Source: Actinomycetes bacterium (GTDB taxonomy: Bacteria > Actinomycetota > Thermoleophilia > Solirubrobacterales > Solirubrobacteraceae). Taken from it: a stretch of 36,355 nucleotides of DNA. Where the stretch lies: NCBI GenBank assembly GCA_023404805.1, contig JAEYAL010000153.1, forward strand, positions 1 through 36,355, given 5' to 3'. How positions within the stretch are numbered: the first letter of the stretch is position 1; the number at the start of each line of letters is the position of its first letter. Positions 28,095 to 35,571 of the stretch are shown piece by piece. Under the pieces are notes generated by a model. The model worked only from the letters and a program-made list of their open reading frames with translations, had not been told where the DNA came from and made no database searches. A program made the position numbers and the translations under genes.

Positions 28095-28100
28095 TACCCT
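28095..28100 (+). promoter_or_regulatory. -10 element for rpoZ
   Basis: TACCCT lies eight bases before the ATG at 28109, without a Shine-Dalgarno sequence. Confidence 0.35.
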
Positions 28101-28108
28101 GTAGAGCA

Positions 28109-28336
28109 ATGATTTCTCCGCGTGTCGACCGCCTGCTTCAGCACGCGGACTCCAACTACGCCTCGGTGATCGTCGCGGCCAAGCGTGCCCGTCAGATCAA
28201 CGCCTACTACCACTCCCTCGGTGAGGGCGCGTTCGACGAGTTCGCGCCGCCGATGGTCGAGACGGTCTCCAAGAACTACCTGACGATCGCCCTCGAAGAG
28301 GTCGCCGCAGGCAAGATCGACTACCACTACCGGTAG
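28109..28336 (+). CDS. rpoZ: RNA polymerase omega subunit
   Basis: The 75-residue product has the omega core. RVDRLLQHADSNYASVIVAAKRARQINAY comes first, followed by EFAPPMVETVSKNYLTIALEEVAAGKI. These match the helices that latch onto the beta-prime subunit and help its folding. The C terminus IDYHYR is short. ATG 28109 is chosen; an earlier in-frame start at 28070 would add an unlikely Arg/Pro-rich extension. Confidence 0.93.
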   Translation: MISPRVDRLLQHADSNYASVIVAAKRARQINAYYHSLGEGAFDEFAPPMVETVSKNYLTIALEEVAAGKIDYHYR

Positions 28337-28424
28337 TCCGCGCAGCGCGTCGCCCCTCGCTGGGCGGTCCGCTCCGCAACGCGTGGCCCACCACGCGCGT
28401 CCCTAGACCGTCACCCTCGGAGCC

Positions 28425-29672
28425 ATGGCTCGGATCCTTCTCGGCGTCTCCGGCAGCATCGCCGCCTACAAGGCGCTGGAGTTCGTGCGTCTCGCCACGG
28501 CCGCGGGCCACGGCGTGCGCGTCATCCTCACGGAGGGCGGCGCCCGTTTCGTCGGCGCCGACAGCTTCGCCGCGCTGACCGGCGCCCCGGTGCTCTCGGG
28601 CGTCTTCGACGAGGACCCGTGGTCGGGCGCCTACCCCGGTGACGAGGCCGCTGGCGCGCACCGGCCGATCGGCCACTTGGCGCTCGCAGAGCGGGCCGAC
28701 CTCTTCCTGATCGCTCCGGCGTCAGCCAGCGCGATCGCGCGGCTGGCCGGAGGGTTCGCTGACGACCTGCTCTCGGCTGCCGCGCTCGTCGCCCCGCGGA
28801 TCGCGGTGGCGCCGGCGATGAACAACCGCATGTGGGCGCACCCGGCGACGGTCGCCAACGCCGCGCTGCTCCGCGAGCGCGGCGTCGTGATCGCCGAGCC
28901 CGGCACTGGCCGGCTGGCGTCGAAAGGCGAGGAGGGCGCCGGCCGCCTGGCCGAGCCCGAAGAGCTTCTCGCGCTCGTCGAAGACCAGCTCGCCGCCGCG
29001 GCCGGAAAGCGCCAGGACCTTGAAGGCCGCCGCGTCCTGATCTCCGCGGGCGGCACCCGCGAGCCGCTCGACGCGGTGCGGTTCCTCGGCAACCGCTCGT
29101 CGGGCCGGATGGGCTTCGCGCTGGCTGAGGCGGCGGCGGCCCGAGGCGCCTACGTCACCGTGGTTGCGGCCAACGTCGCGCTGCCTACTCCGCCCGGCGT
29201 GAAACGCATCGACGTGGAGACCGCGGCCGGCCTCGAAGCAGCCTGCGGCGAAGCGTTCCCGTATGCCGACGTCCTGATCGCGGCGGCAGCGGTCGCCGAC
29301 TTCCGGCCCGCCTCGGTCTCGGCGGGGAAGATGAAGAAGCAGCCGGGGGAGGAGACGCGCACGCTCGAGCTCGAGAAGACGCCCGACGTCCTCGCCGGCC
29401 TGGCTGCCGCCCGCAAGGACGGCCAGGTCGTCGTCGGTTTCGCAGCTGAGCACGGTGCGGGCGCCCTCGACTACGGCCGCGACAAGCTCGCCCGCAAGCG
29501 CCTTGATGCGATCGTCGTCAACGACGTCTCCGACACCGCGATCGGCTTCGACTCCCAGGAGAACGAGGTCGTCGTGATCACCAAAGACTCCGAGACGCCG
29601 GTGCCCCGCGGCACCAAACGCGCCGTCGCCGACGCGATCCTCGACGTGGTCGGCCCGCTGCGCGGCCGCTGA
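28425..29672 (+). CDS. coaBC: Bifunctional phosphopantothenoylcysteine decarboxylase/phosphopantothenate-cysteine ligase
   Basis: The 415-residue product carries two steps of coenzyme A synthesis. The N-terminal CoaC flavoprotein has GVSGSIAAYK at 7-16, the catalytic His84 in IGHLALA, and PAMNNRM at 130-136. The C-terminal CoaB ligase begins around 200 with SAGGTREPLDAVRFLGNRSSGRMG and contains DVLIAAAAVADFRP. The flap that in E. coli carries the catalytic Cys158 reads LASKGEEGAGRL, with Ser166 at the Cys position. The CoaC part has no Cys at all. Actinobacterial enzymes may generally lack it, but I cannot confirm that here. A GGAG lies close to the ATG. Confidence 0.95.
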   Translation: MARILLGVSGSIAAYKALEFVRLATAAGHGVRVILTEGGARFVGADSFAALTGAPVLSGVFDEDPWSGAYPGDEAAGAHRPIGHLALAERADLFLIAPASASAIARLAGGFADDLLSAAALVAPRIAVAPAMNNRMWAHPATVANAALLRERGVVIAEPGTGRLASKGEEGAGRLAEPEELLALVEDQLAAAAGKRQDLEGRRVLISAGGTREPLDAVRFLGNRSSGRMGFALAEAAAARGAYVTVVAANVALPTPPGVKRIDVETAAGLEAACGEAFPYADVLIAAAAVADFRPASVSAGKMKKQPGEETRTLELEKTPDVLAGLAAARKDGQVVVGFAAEHGAGALDYGRDKLARKRLDAIVVNDVSDTAIGFDSQENEVVVITKDSETPVPRGTKRAVADAILDVVGPLRGR

Positions 29673-29673
29673 C

Positions 29674-30534
29674 GTGCTGAGTGACGACGAGTTCGAGGCG
29701 CTGTCCTCCGAGCGCCGCGCGTTGGCGTTGGCAGCTGCTGCGAACGTCGCTGCAGCCGTCGGAGGGGTCGAGGTCCGAGTCCTGCCCGCAGACGCCCCGC
29801 TGTCGCCGACCTGCGAGTTGTGGACCACGGACGACGATCCGCGGGAGCTGCTGCTGGTTTCGGCCAACGCGGTGGCCACGAGCCTCATTGTCGGTCCGGT
29901 AGCGCATCAGCTCGTTGTACTCGACGACGGAGGGCCAGACGGTTCACCGCTGGCCGGCCAGGCCGCGATCGAAGCGGCGCTCGCGGTCGCGGTCAACCTC
30001 GTCCTCCTCGGCGTCCCGGGCGACCGCGGGAGCTGGTCGTTCACGGTGCAGCCCGAGCAGGAAGGTCAGAGCAGAGGTGTCGCCCTCGTGCATCAGGCGG
30101 CCTTCCCGAGCCCTGACGAAGCGCAGCTCGTCGACGCCCTGCGGGAGACCGACGGTTGGATCCCCGGGCTCTCGCTGGTCGCCACCAATGACGAAGGCGC
30201 GATCGTCGGCCACATCCTCTTTACGGGCGCCGACGTCGGTGGCGAGCCCGTGCTCGCGCTCGCCCCGGTCGGCGTGTCGCCCGAATTCCAACGGCGCGGT
30301 GTTGGCGAGGCCTTGGTCGCCGAAGGCCTGATTCAAGCGGCCACGCTGGGCTTTGGCGCCGTCGCTGTCCTCGGCGATCCCGCGTATTACGGCCGCTTCG
30401 GCTTCGTCCCGGCGCGCGGCGTTGGACTCAAGCCGCCCGCGGACTGGCCCGACGAGGCGTTCCAGGCGCTATCGCTCTCTGGCCGCCCGGTGCCGCAAGG
30501 CACGCTGCGGTACGCGGCGCCCTTTGGCGTCTGA
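29674..30534 (+). CDS. GNAT-family N-acetyltransferase (YhbS-like) with unknown N-terminal domain
   Basis: The 286-residue product begins at GTG 29674, one base after the coaBC stop. Residues from about 120 form a YhbS-type GNAT domain. VALVHQAAFPSPDEAQLVDALRE is the substrate side, and LALAPVGVSPEFQRRGVG (195-211) holds the acetyl-CoA loop. GDPAYYGRFGFVPA (235-248) is characteristic of the YhbS group. The first 115 residues (including ELWTTDDDPRELLLVSANAVATSLIVGPVAHQLVVLDDGG) are an additional alpha/beta segment that I do not recognise. It may be a regulatory or degenerate partner domain. The acetyl acceptor is unknown. It ends four bases from the convergent GGDEF gene. Confidence 0.85.
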   Translation: MLSDDEFEALSSERRALALAAAANVAAAVGGVEVRVLPADAPLSPTCELWTTDDDPRELLLVSANAVATSLIVGPVAHQLVVLDDGGPDGSPLAGQAAIEAALAVAVNLVLLGVPGDRGSWSFTVQPEQEGQSRGVALVHQAAFPSPDEAQLVDALRETDGWIPGLSLVATNDEGAIVGHILFTGADVGGEPVLALAPVGVSPEFQRRGVGEALVAEGLIQAATLGFGAVAVLGDPAYYGRFGFVPARGVGLKPPADWPDEAFQALSLSGRPVPQGTLRYAAPFGV

Positions 30535-30538
30535 ACGC

Positions 30539-32800
30539 CTAGGCGCTGCGGCGGCCGCGCAGCCCGCGGCGTTTGAGCACGCGCGGGTCGATCTGGGCGG
30601 GGCGCCCGAAGACCTGCAGCGGCTCCGATGCGCTCGCCGGATCGGGCGGCACGAAGAGCGGCGGGTCGGTCGCGCGGCGGCCGCCGGGGACGCCTCGGCG
30701 GCGCTCCTTGTCCTCGCGCACCCGCCAGATGGCGACATGGCGCAGGACCTCGGCGTCGGCGGCGTCGGTGGGGTAGGTGGCGACGCCGACTCCGGCAGCC
30801 ACGTGGCCCGCGTCGTCGCTGAGCTTGGCGATCCCGACGCGCAGCGCGTTGGCCACCGGCTCGGCCTGCTCCCGCGAGGTGCCGGGGATCAGGACGCAGA
30901 ACAGGTCGCCGCCGCGGCGGATGACGGTCGCGCCTTCGGGGGCGACGTCGATGAGCGTCGCGGCTACCCGGCGCAGCAGGGCATCGCTGGCGTCAGCCCC
31001 GTGGAGCTCGCGGACCTTGCCGAAGTCGTCGAGGTCGACGGCGAGCAGGCTGAACGGCTGCCGCGTGCGGCCCGCGCGGCGCAGCTCGTGCTCAAGCTGC
31101 TCGGTGTAGTACCGGCGGTTGCCCAACCCCGTTACGGGGTCGCGGCGGACGAGCGCGTCGAGCTCGACGCACTGGGCGTCGGCTGACTCCAGGTGCATCA
31201 CGTCGGAGATGCCGACCGACCAGATCACGACCGCGGTGAGCAGCAGCGACAGGCCGACCGAGACGTCGACGAGGCCCGCGGCGAAGAACACGCAGATGGC
31301 CGCCGTGGCGAGGGCGTAGTGCACGGCGATCGTGCGGCGGCTGACCAGCCGGACGGCGGTGAGCGGGCCGACGAACGCGAGCGGCCCGAGGATCCCGGCC
31401 GCGAGATCAGGGGCGACGACGATGTAGAGCAGGCAGCCGACGTACGGCGTCGCCACGACGACCTGGTTGAGCCAGGCATCCATCCGCGGGGGTTCGCGCA
31501 CCAGGAGCGTGATCGCCACGAGGCCGAGGGCGAAGCAGTACGCGATCCCGTCGTAGCCCGGGTCGCTGAACAGCACGAACGACGCCGCGACCATCACGGT
31601 GTAGAGGGCGAACATCGCCCCGGTGACGAGCCAGACCGTCGGGTTCACGGCGATCGCCGCGCGCGAGACCTGCGTGAAGCCGCCGACGGTGTTGTCCAGC
31701 CGCGGCTCGGTGGTCTCAGACTCCAGCACGGGCGCGGGAACCACAGTGGGCTCCCAGAGGTCGGGCAGCTCGCGGGCAGCGCGCGCCTCGTACTTCTCCA
31801 GGCCGAGGCGGGTGTCCGCGATCTCCAGGAGCATCGCCGGGTCACGGGTGTCCGACGGGTAGACGGCCACACCCACGCCGGTCGTGACCGCCGGACCCTC
31901 GCCCGCGCCCGCGGCGGCGGAGACCGCGTGGCGCAGCTGGTCGAGCAGCGTGTCGGCGACATCCCAGGAGGTGTCCGGGAGCAGCACGCGGAACTCGTCG
32001 CCGCCGGTGCGCACCACCGTGTCGCGCGGCCCGACGGTCTCTTCGACCGCCGTCGCGACGCGCTGGAGCAGGCGGTCGCCGGCGTCGCGGCCGAGACTGG
32101 CGTTGTACTCCTTGAAGCCGTTGAGGTCGAGCGCGAGGATCGCCAGCGGCTTGCCGGTGCGCTCGTGGCGGTCGATCTCGTAGGCGAGGCGCTCGTCGAG
32201 GTGGCGCTGGTTGCCGACGCCGGTCAGCGGATCGCGCCGCACGAGCCGCTCCAGCTCGCTGCCCTGAGCTTCGGTCGCCTCAAGCACGAGCGCCGTCACG
32301 ATGCCGATCACGATCGTCGTCGGGATCATCGAGAGCAGCGCGATGGTGGTGGCCTGGTCGATGTCGGCGAAGGCCAGCGGGAGCGCGAGGATCGCGGCGC
32401 CGGCGGCGAGATGCAGCGCAAGGTCGCGACGTGAGCTCAGGCGGCTCGCGGCGAAGGTGCCGCCGAAGGCGGCCGCGGCGACGGGGACCACGCCATGCGG
32501 CGCGAAGGCGAAGATGCCCAGCGTCGTGCAGACCGGCGGGGTGAGGATCGTCGCGTGGTTGCGGAACGACCCCATCCGCGGCGGCCCCATGACCTGGGCG
32601 CCGATCGCGACGATCGCGAGCTGCGCCGCGAACGCCCAGAGGTAGGCCTGGTTGTAGGTCGACGGCCACAGCACCGGGATGAGCGCCGTCGAGACGGCGA
32701 CGATCGCGAAGACCGCCACGAACGTCAGCCACACCCACGAGTTGAGGGCGAGGTCCTGCCGCCAGATGCGGCCGGTCGGTTCGAGTGGGGGAAGGGGCAC
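30539..32800 (-). CDS. Membrane diguanylate cyclase-like protein with two GGDEF modules
   Basis: This 753-residue protein is built as an internal repeat. It has about five membrane helices (20-172), a GGDEF domain (about 185-340), five more helices (388-530) and a second GGDEF domain (about 545-690). Each GGDEF domain opens with RRDPLTGVGN or RRDPVTGLGN. The first has the active loop GGDEF at 266-270 and the metal Asp in ALDLNGF. The second reads GGDLF at 630-634, losing the catalytic Glu. The usual RxxD product-inhibition site is absent before both loops (GPRD, PEGA). Cyclic di-GMP is probably made by the first module, while the second is likely regulatory. The membrane parts resemble MASE-type sensors. 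Confidence 0.9.
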   Translation of the reverse strand: MPLPPLEPTGRIWRQDLALNSWVWLTFVAVFAIVAVSTALIPVLWPSTYNQAYLWAFAAQLAIVAIGAQVMGPPRMGSFRNHATILTPPVCTTLGIFAFAPHGVVPVAAAAFGGTFAASRLSSRRDLALHLAAGAAILALPLAFADIDQATTIALLSMIPTTIVIGIVTALVLEATEAQGSELERLVRRDPLTGVGNQRHLDERLAYEIDRHERTGKPLAILALDLNGFKEYNASLGRDAGDRLLQRVATAVEETVGPRDTVVRTGGDEFRVLLPDTSWDVADTLLDQLRHAVSAAAGAGEGPAVTTGVGVAVYPSDTRDPAMLLEIADTRLGLEKYEARAARELPDLWEPTVVPAPVLESETTEPRLDNTVGGFTQVSRAAIAVNPTVWLVTGAMFALYTVMVAASFVLFSDPGYDGIAYCFALGLVAITLLVREPPRMDAWLNQVVVATPYVGCLLYIVVAPDLAAGILGPLAFVGPLTAVRLVSRRTIAVHYALATAAICVFFAAGLVDVSVGLSLLLTAVVIWSVGISDVMHLESADAQCVELDALVRRDPVTGLGNRRYYTEQLEHELRRAGRTRQPFSLLAVDLDDFGKVRELHGADASDALLRRVAATLIDVAPEGATVIRRGGDLFCVLIPGTSREQAEPVANALRVGIAKLSDDAGHVAAGVGVATYPTDAADAEVLRHVAIWRVREDKERRRGVPGGRRATDPPLFVPPDPASASEPLQVFGRPAQIDPRVLKRRGLRGRRSA

Positions 32801-32910
32801 GGGCGGGCTGGGAGGCGGCGAGGCAGCGCTGCGCCGGTGGTTCCCGCGGTGAGAAAAACCGGCTTACCCGACCGATCGACGGTTGGTAGGGAAAGCTGTA
32901 TTTCGCATGG

Positions 32911-32971
32911 ACGGGTGGCCCCGTTGAGCACCCGTTCAGGTTTGAAAACGGGTAACGGACAGTGGTGTCCG
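32911..32971 (-). promoter_or_regulatory. Structured leader with alternative hairpins upstream of the GGDEF gene
   Basis: Read on the minus strand, CGGACA/TGTCCG (32971-32956) forms a first hairpin. AACGGGT(G) at 32929-32936 can then pair either with ACCCGTT (32953-32947) or with CACCCGT (32917-32911). One arm with two rival partners is the layout of an attenuator. About 50 bases later a CCGGTTTTTCTC stretch (32862-32851), preceded by a complementary AACCG (32884-32880), could act as a terminator. No known riboswitch class is recognised. Confidence 0.4.
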
Positions 32972-32976
32972 ATTGC

Positions 32977-33408
32977 TTACAGGCGGCCGGAGGCGGCCTT
33001 CGCCCGCTCGCGGGCCAGGGCAGCGGCCTCGAGCAGCGCGCCGAGCATCGCGTCGACCAGCTCGGGCGTCGCCGCGATGAGCGGCAGGTCGGCCTCGACC
33101 CAGACCGCGCCGCCGTCGGCATGCGTGAACTTCGCGAACGCCCGCTTGCGGTGGTCGTGGAGGAGCTCGTGCGGGTCGACCTGGCCGTGCCCGCATGCCT
33201 GCGCCTGCGCGCGCAGGAAGCCATCCTGCACGCAGATGCCGATGTCGAGCGGCCAGCCGGCCACGTCGATGCTCAGGCCGCGGTGGTCGGCAGCGAGTAC
33301 CCGGGCGTCGAGCCCGGAGTCGGCCAGGACGGCATCCAGGACCGCGACCGCTGCGGCCGTCTGAGCAGGCAGTCCGCTGCCAGAGGTCATGCGATCGGCG
33401 AGGGTCAT
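32977..33408 (-). CDS. Conserved hypothetical protein, possibly YbjN-like
   Basis: From ATG 33408 the product has 143 residues; a TTG at 33447 would add 13. It is soluble and alpha/beta. AAAVAVLDAVLADSGLDARVL, then a strand LSIDVAGWPLDIGICVQDGFLRAQAQA, then ELLHDHRKRAFAKFTHADGGAVWVEADLPL and a C-terminal helix recall the YbjN/secretion-chaperone-like fold. The similarity is only structural in pattern. No membrane or catalytic motif is seen. It is divergent from rimP and lies upstream of the GGDEF gene on the same strand, separated by 176 bases with hairpins. The role is unknown. Confidence 0.65.
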   Translation of the reverse strand: MTLADRMTSGSGLPAQTAAAVAVLDAVLADSGLDARVLAADHRGLSIDVAGWPLDIGICVQDGFLRAQAQACGHGQVDPHELLHDHRKRAFAKFTHADGGAVWVEADLPLIAATPELVDAMLGALLEAAALARERAKAASGRL

Positions 33409-33421
33409 GGTGCTACCATGA
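33405..33421. repeat. Inverted repeat at the divergent start of the hypothetical gene and rimP leader
   Basis: TCATGGT, GCT, ACCATGA is a perfect 7-bp inverted repeat covering the ATG at 33408. The plus-strand half contains TACCAT (33414-33419), a possible -10 box for the rimP transcript. Confidence 0.4.
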
Positions 33422-33431
33422 TCGCAATCGA

Positions 33432-33464
33432 CGGCGTCCCCGAGCAATCGGGAACGCGCCGCAC
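33432..33464 (+). promoter_or_regulatory. rimP-nusA-infB leader hairpin
   Basis: CGGCGT and CCCGA on the 5' side pair with TCGGG and ACGC(gc)CG on the 3' side around a GCAA (GNRA-type) tetraloop. This gives a stable stem with one mismatch and a two-base bulge. It is followed within a few bases by the terminator hairpin. Together they look like an attenuator for the operon encoding the elongation factor NusA. Confidence 0.5.
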
Positions 33465-33489
33465 AGCGGGCCGAGGGCCCGCTTTTTTT
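33465..33489 (+). terminator. Intrinsic terminator immediately before rimP
   Basis: AGCGGGCC, GAG, GGCCCGCT forms an 8-bp GC-rich stem followed by seven T residues (33483-33489). It is by far the clearest Rho-independent terminator in the window. No plus-strand gene precedes it for almost 3 kb, so it must end a short leader RNA. Confidence 0.88.
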
Positions 33490-33936
33490 ATGGCTAACGC
33501 CATCCCGATGCCCACCATGACCGTCCTAGAAGAGATCGAAACGATCCTCGCGTCCGCCCAGCCGGACGTCGAGGTGCTGCGCGTCGATCCGGTCGGCAAG
33601 GACACTCTGCGGATCTACATCGACACGCCAGATGGCGTGACCCTCGATGTCTGCACGCAGGTCACCCATGCGCTGGGCCCGGTGCGCGAGCGGTACGCCG
33701 TCGAAGTCAGCTCGCCCGGAATCAAGCGGCCGCTCACGCGGCCCGCGCACTTCGAGCGATTCGTCGGACGCAGCGCGAAGGTCACCCTCCGCGCGCCGAA
33801 GAGCGACCGGATCACCTGGCGCGGCGAGATCGTCGCGGCAGATGACGCGGCCGTCACCCTCGGCACCGACCAGGGCATGCTCGTCGTCGAGCACGCCGAG
33901 ATCAAGCAAGCGAACCTGACGGGGGACGACCTGTGA
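33490..33936 (+). CDS. rimP: Ribosome maturation factor RimP
   Basis: The 148-residue product has the two RimP domains. VLRVDPVGKDTLRIYIDTPDGVTLDVCTQVTHAL forms the first, and the conserved YAVEVSSPGIKRPLTRPAHFERFVG leads into the SH3-like second. RimP binds the 30S subunit during its assembly. Starts at 33490, 33508 and 33517 are all possible. The first touches the T-run of the terminator and none has a Shine-Dalgarno sequence, so the N terminus is uncertain by nine residues. nusA follows after 37 bases, the normal order. Confidence 0.93.
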   Translation: MANAIPMPTMTVLEEIETILASAQPDVEVLRVDPVGKDTLRIYIDTPDGVTLDVCTQVTHALGPVRERYAVEVSSPGIKRPLTRPAHFERFVGRSAKVTLRAPKSDRITWRGEIVAADDAAVTLGTDQGMLVVEHAEIKQANLTGDDL

Positions 33937-33973
33937 TCCCGTTCAGCGACGCCGAACATAGGGAGGGCGAGCG

Positions 33974-35569
33974 GTGAGCCGCGAGATCCTTGACGCGATG
34001 ACCGTCCTGGCGACCGAGAAGGGCATCAGCCCTGAGGTCCTGATGGAGGCCCTGGAGGACGCGCTCCTCTCGGCCTACCGCAAGCAGCCAGGCGCCGCGA
34101 AGTACGCCCGCGTCGAGCTCGACCGCGACTCCGCCGACTTCCGCGTCTACGAGCTCCTCATCCCGGACGACCTCGAGCAGGACCTCCTGATCGAGCACGA
34201 CATCGAGGAAGGGTCGATCGACCCCGAGACCGGTGAAGTCGTCATCCTCCCGGACCCTGAGCTCGACTGGGACAAGGTCGAGGAGCACCGCGAGCGCATC
34301 GAGGAGCAAGACGTCACCCCGTCCGGCTTCGGCCGCATCGCCGCGATGACTGCCAAGCAGGTCATCCTTCACCGCGTCCGCGAGGCGGAGCGCGAGCTGG
34401 TCCTCGACGAGTTCCGCGACCGCGTCGGCGAGCTGATCACGGGCATCGTCCAGCAGAAGGACTCCCGCTACACGCTCGTGCAGCTGCGCGACCGCGTCGA
34501 GGCGCTGCTGCCCAAGGGCGAGCAGGTCTGGGGCGAGACGTACCAGCACAACCAGCGCATCAAGGCCGTCATCAAGGAGGTCGAGGCCTCCCCGAAGGGC
34601 CCGTCGATCATCGTGTCGCGCCGCGACCCCGAGATGATCCGCCAGCTGTTCGCGCTGGAGGTCCCGGAGATCGCCGACGGCCTCGTCGAGATCACCGACG
34701 TCGCCCGCGAGCCCGGCTACCGCGCGAAGATCGCGGTCGTCTCGCATGCCGACGGCGTCGACCCGGTCGGCGCCTGCGTCGGCCCGCGAGGTTCCCGCGT
34801 GCGCATGGTCGTCTCCGAGCTCCGCGGCGAGAAGATCGACATCATCCCCTTCAACGACGAGCCCGCCCGCTTCGTCGCCAAGGCCCTGAGCCCGGCGCGC
34901 GTGCGTGAGGTCCTGGTCGACGACGAGAACCGCCAGGCCACCGTCATCGTCCCGGACGACCAGCTCGCCCTGGCGATCGGCCGCGAAGGCCAGAACGCCC
35001 GCCTCGCCGCCCGCCTCACCGGCTGGCGCATCGACATCCGCTCGGAAACCGAGTTCGTCGAGCAGGACGAGGAAGAGGGCGAGGAGGGCCTCGAGGAGCA
35101 CACCGGCATGTGCGCCGCGATCCTCGGCAACGGCCGCCGCTGCCCGAACGACTCGCTCCCAGGCCTGCGCTACTGCGGTCTGAAGGCCCACCAGGCGCTC
35201 TCGCGCGTCTCCACCGACCTCGTCGCCGCGCTGGCGCCGCTGTCGGTTGAAGAGGTCGAGGCGCTCGCCGACCCGACGGTCGACGACGACGCCGTGGCCG
35301 ACGCGATCGCCGCGGTCGAGGCCGAAGCCGAGGAGCTGGAAGCCGAGCTGGCTGCTGCTGCCGAAGCCGAGGCGGCCGCTGCTGCCGAGGCTGAGGCCGA
35401 AGGCGAAGAGGGCGACGAAGACGACGCCGCCGAAGAGCTGCTCGAGGACGTCACCGGAGACGAAGAGGACGCTGCCGAGGAGATCCTCGAAGACGTCGCC
35501 GTCGACGAGGAAGAAGCCGCCGAGCTTGACGCCGGCGCCTCCGAGCCCGACGCCGACGAAGAGGCGTAA
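33974..35569 (+). CDS. nusA: Transcription termination/antitermination factor NusA with extra C-terminal motif and acidic tail
   Basis: The product has 531 residues. The N-terminal polymerase-binding domain, an S1 domain (about 135-200) and two KH domains are standard. The KH domains contain GPRGSRVRMVVSELRGEKIDII and LAIGREGQNARLAARLTGW. Beyond residue 370 the protein is unusual. MCAAILGNGRRCPNDSLPGL followed by RYCGLKAH gives Cys380, Cys390, Cys401 and His406, a likely small zinc site. A further 100 residues consist almost only of Glu, Ala and Asp. Most actinobacterial NusA proteins end near 330-350 residues. GTG 33974 has the strong ribosome-binding site GGGAGGG at 33961-33967. Confidence 0.95.
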   Translation: MSREILDAMTVLATEKGISPEVLMEALEDALLSAYRKQPGAAKYARVELDRDSADFRVYELLIPDDLEQDLLIEHDIEEGSIDPETGEVVILPDPELDWDKVEEHRERIEEQDVTPSGFGRIAAMTAKQVILHRVREAERELVLDEFRDRVGELITGIVQQKDSRYTLVQLRDRVEALLPKGEQVWGETYQHNQRIKAVIKEVEASPKGPSIIVSRRDPEMIRQLFALEVPEIADGLVEITDVAREPGYRAKIAVVSHADGVDPVGACVGPRGSRVRMVVSELRGEKIDIIPFNDEPARFVAKALSPARVREVLVDDENRQATVIVPDDQLALAIGREGQNARLAARLTGWRIDIRSETEFVEQDEEEGEEGLEEHTGMCAAILGNGRRCPNDSLPGLRYCGLKAHQALSRVSTDLVAALAPLSVEEVEALADPTVDDDAVADAIAAVEAEAEELEAELAAAAEAEAAAAAEAEAEGEEGDEDDAAEELLEDVTGDEEDAAEEILEDVAVDEEEAAELDAGASEPDADEEA

Positions 35570-35571
35570 CC

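Noticed and set aside
32801..32976. Cyclic di-GMP riboswitch before the GGDEF gene
   Set aside because: The conserved GEMM core sequence is not found on either strand; only generic hairpins are seen.
32962..33489. Plus-strand open frame in front of and fused to rimP
   Set aside because: It runs antisense through the minus-strand hypothetical gene and across the intrinsic terminator; RimP homology begins only after 33490.
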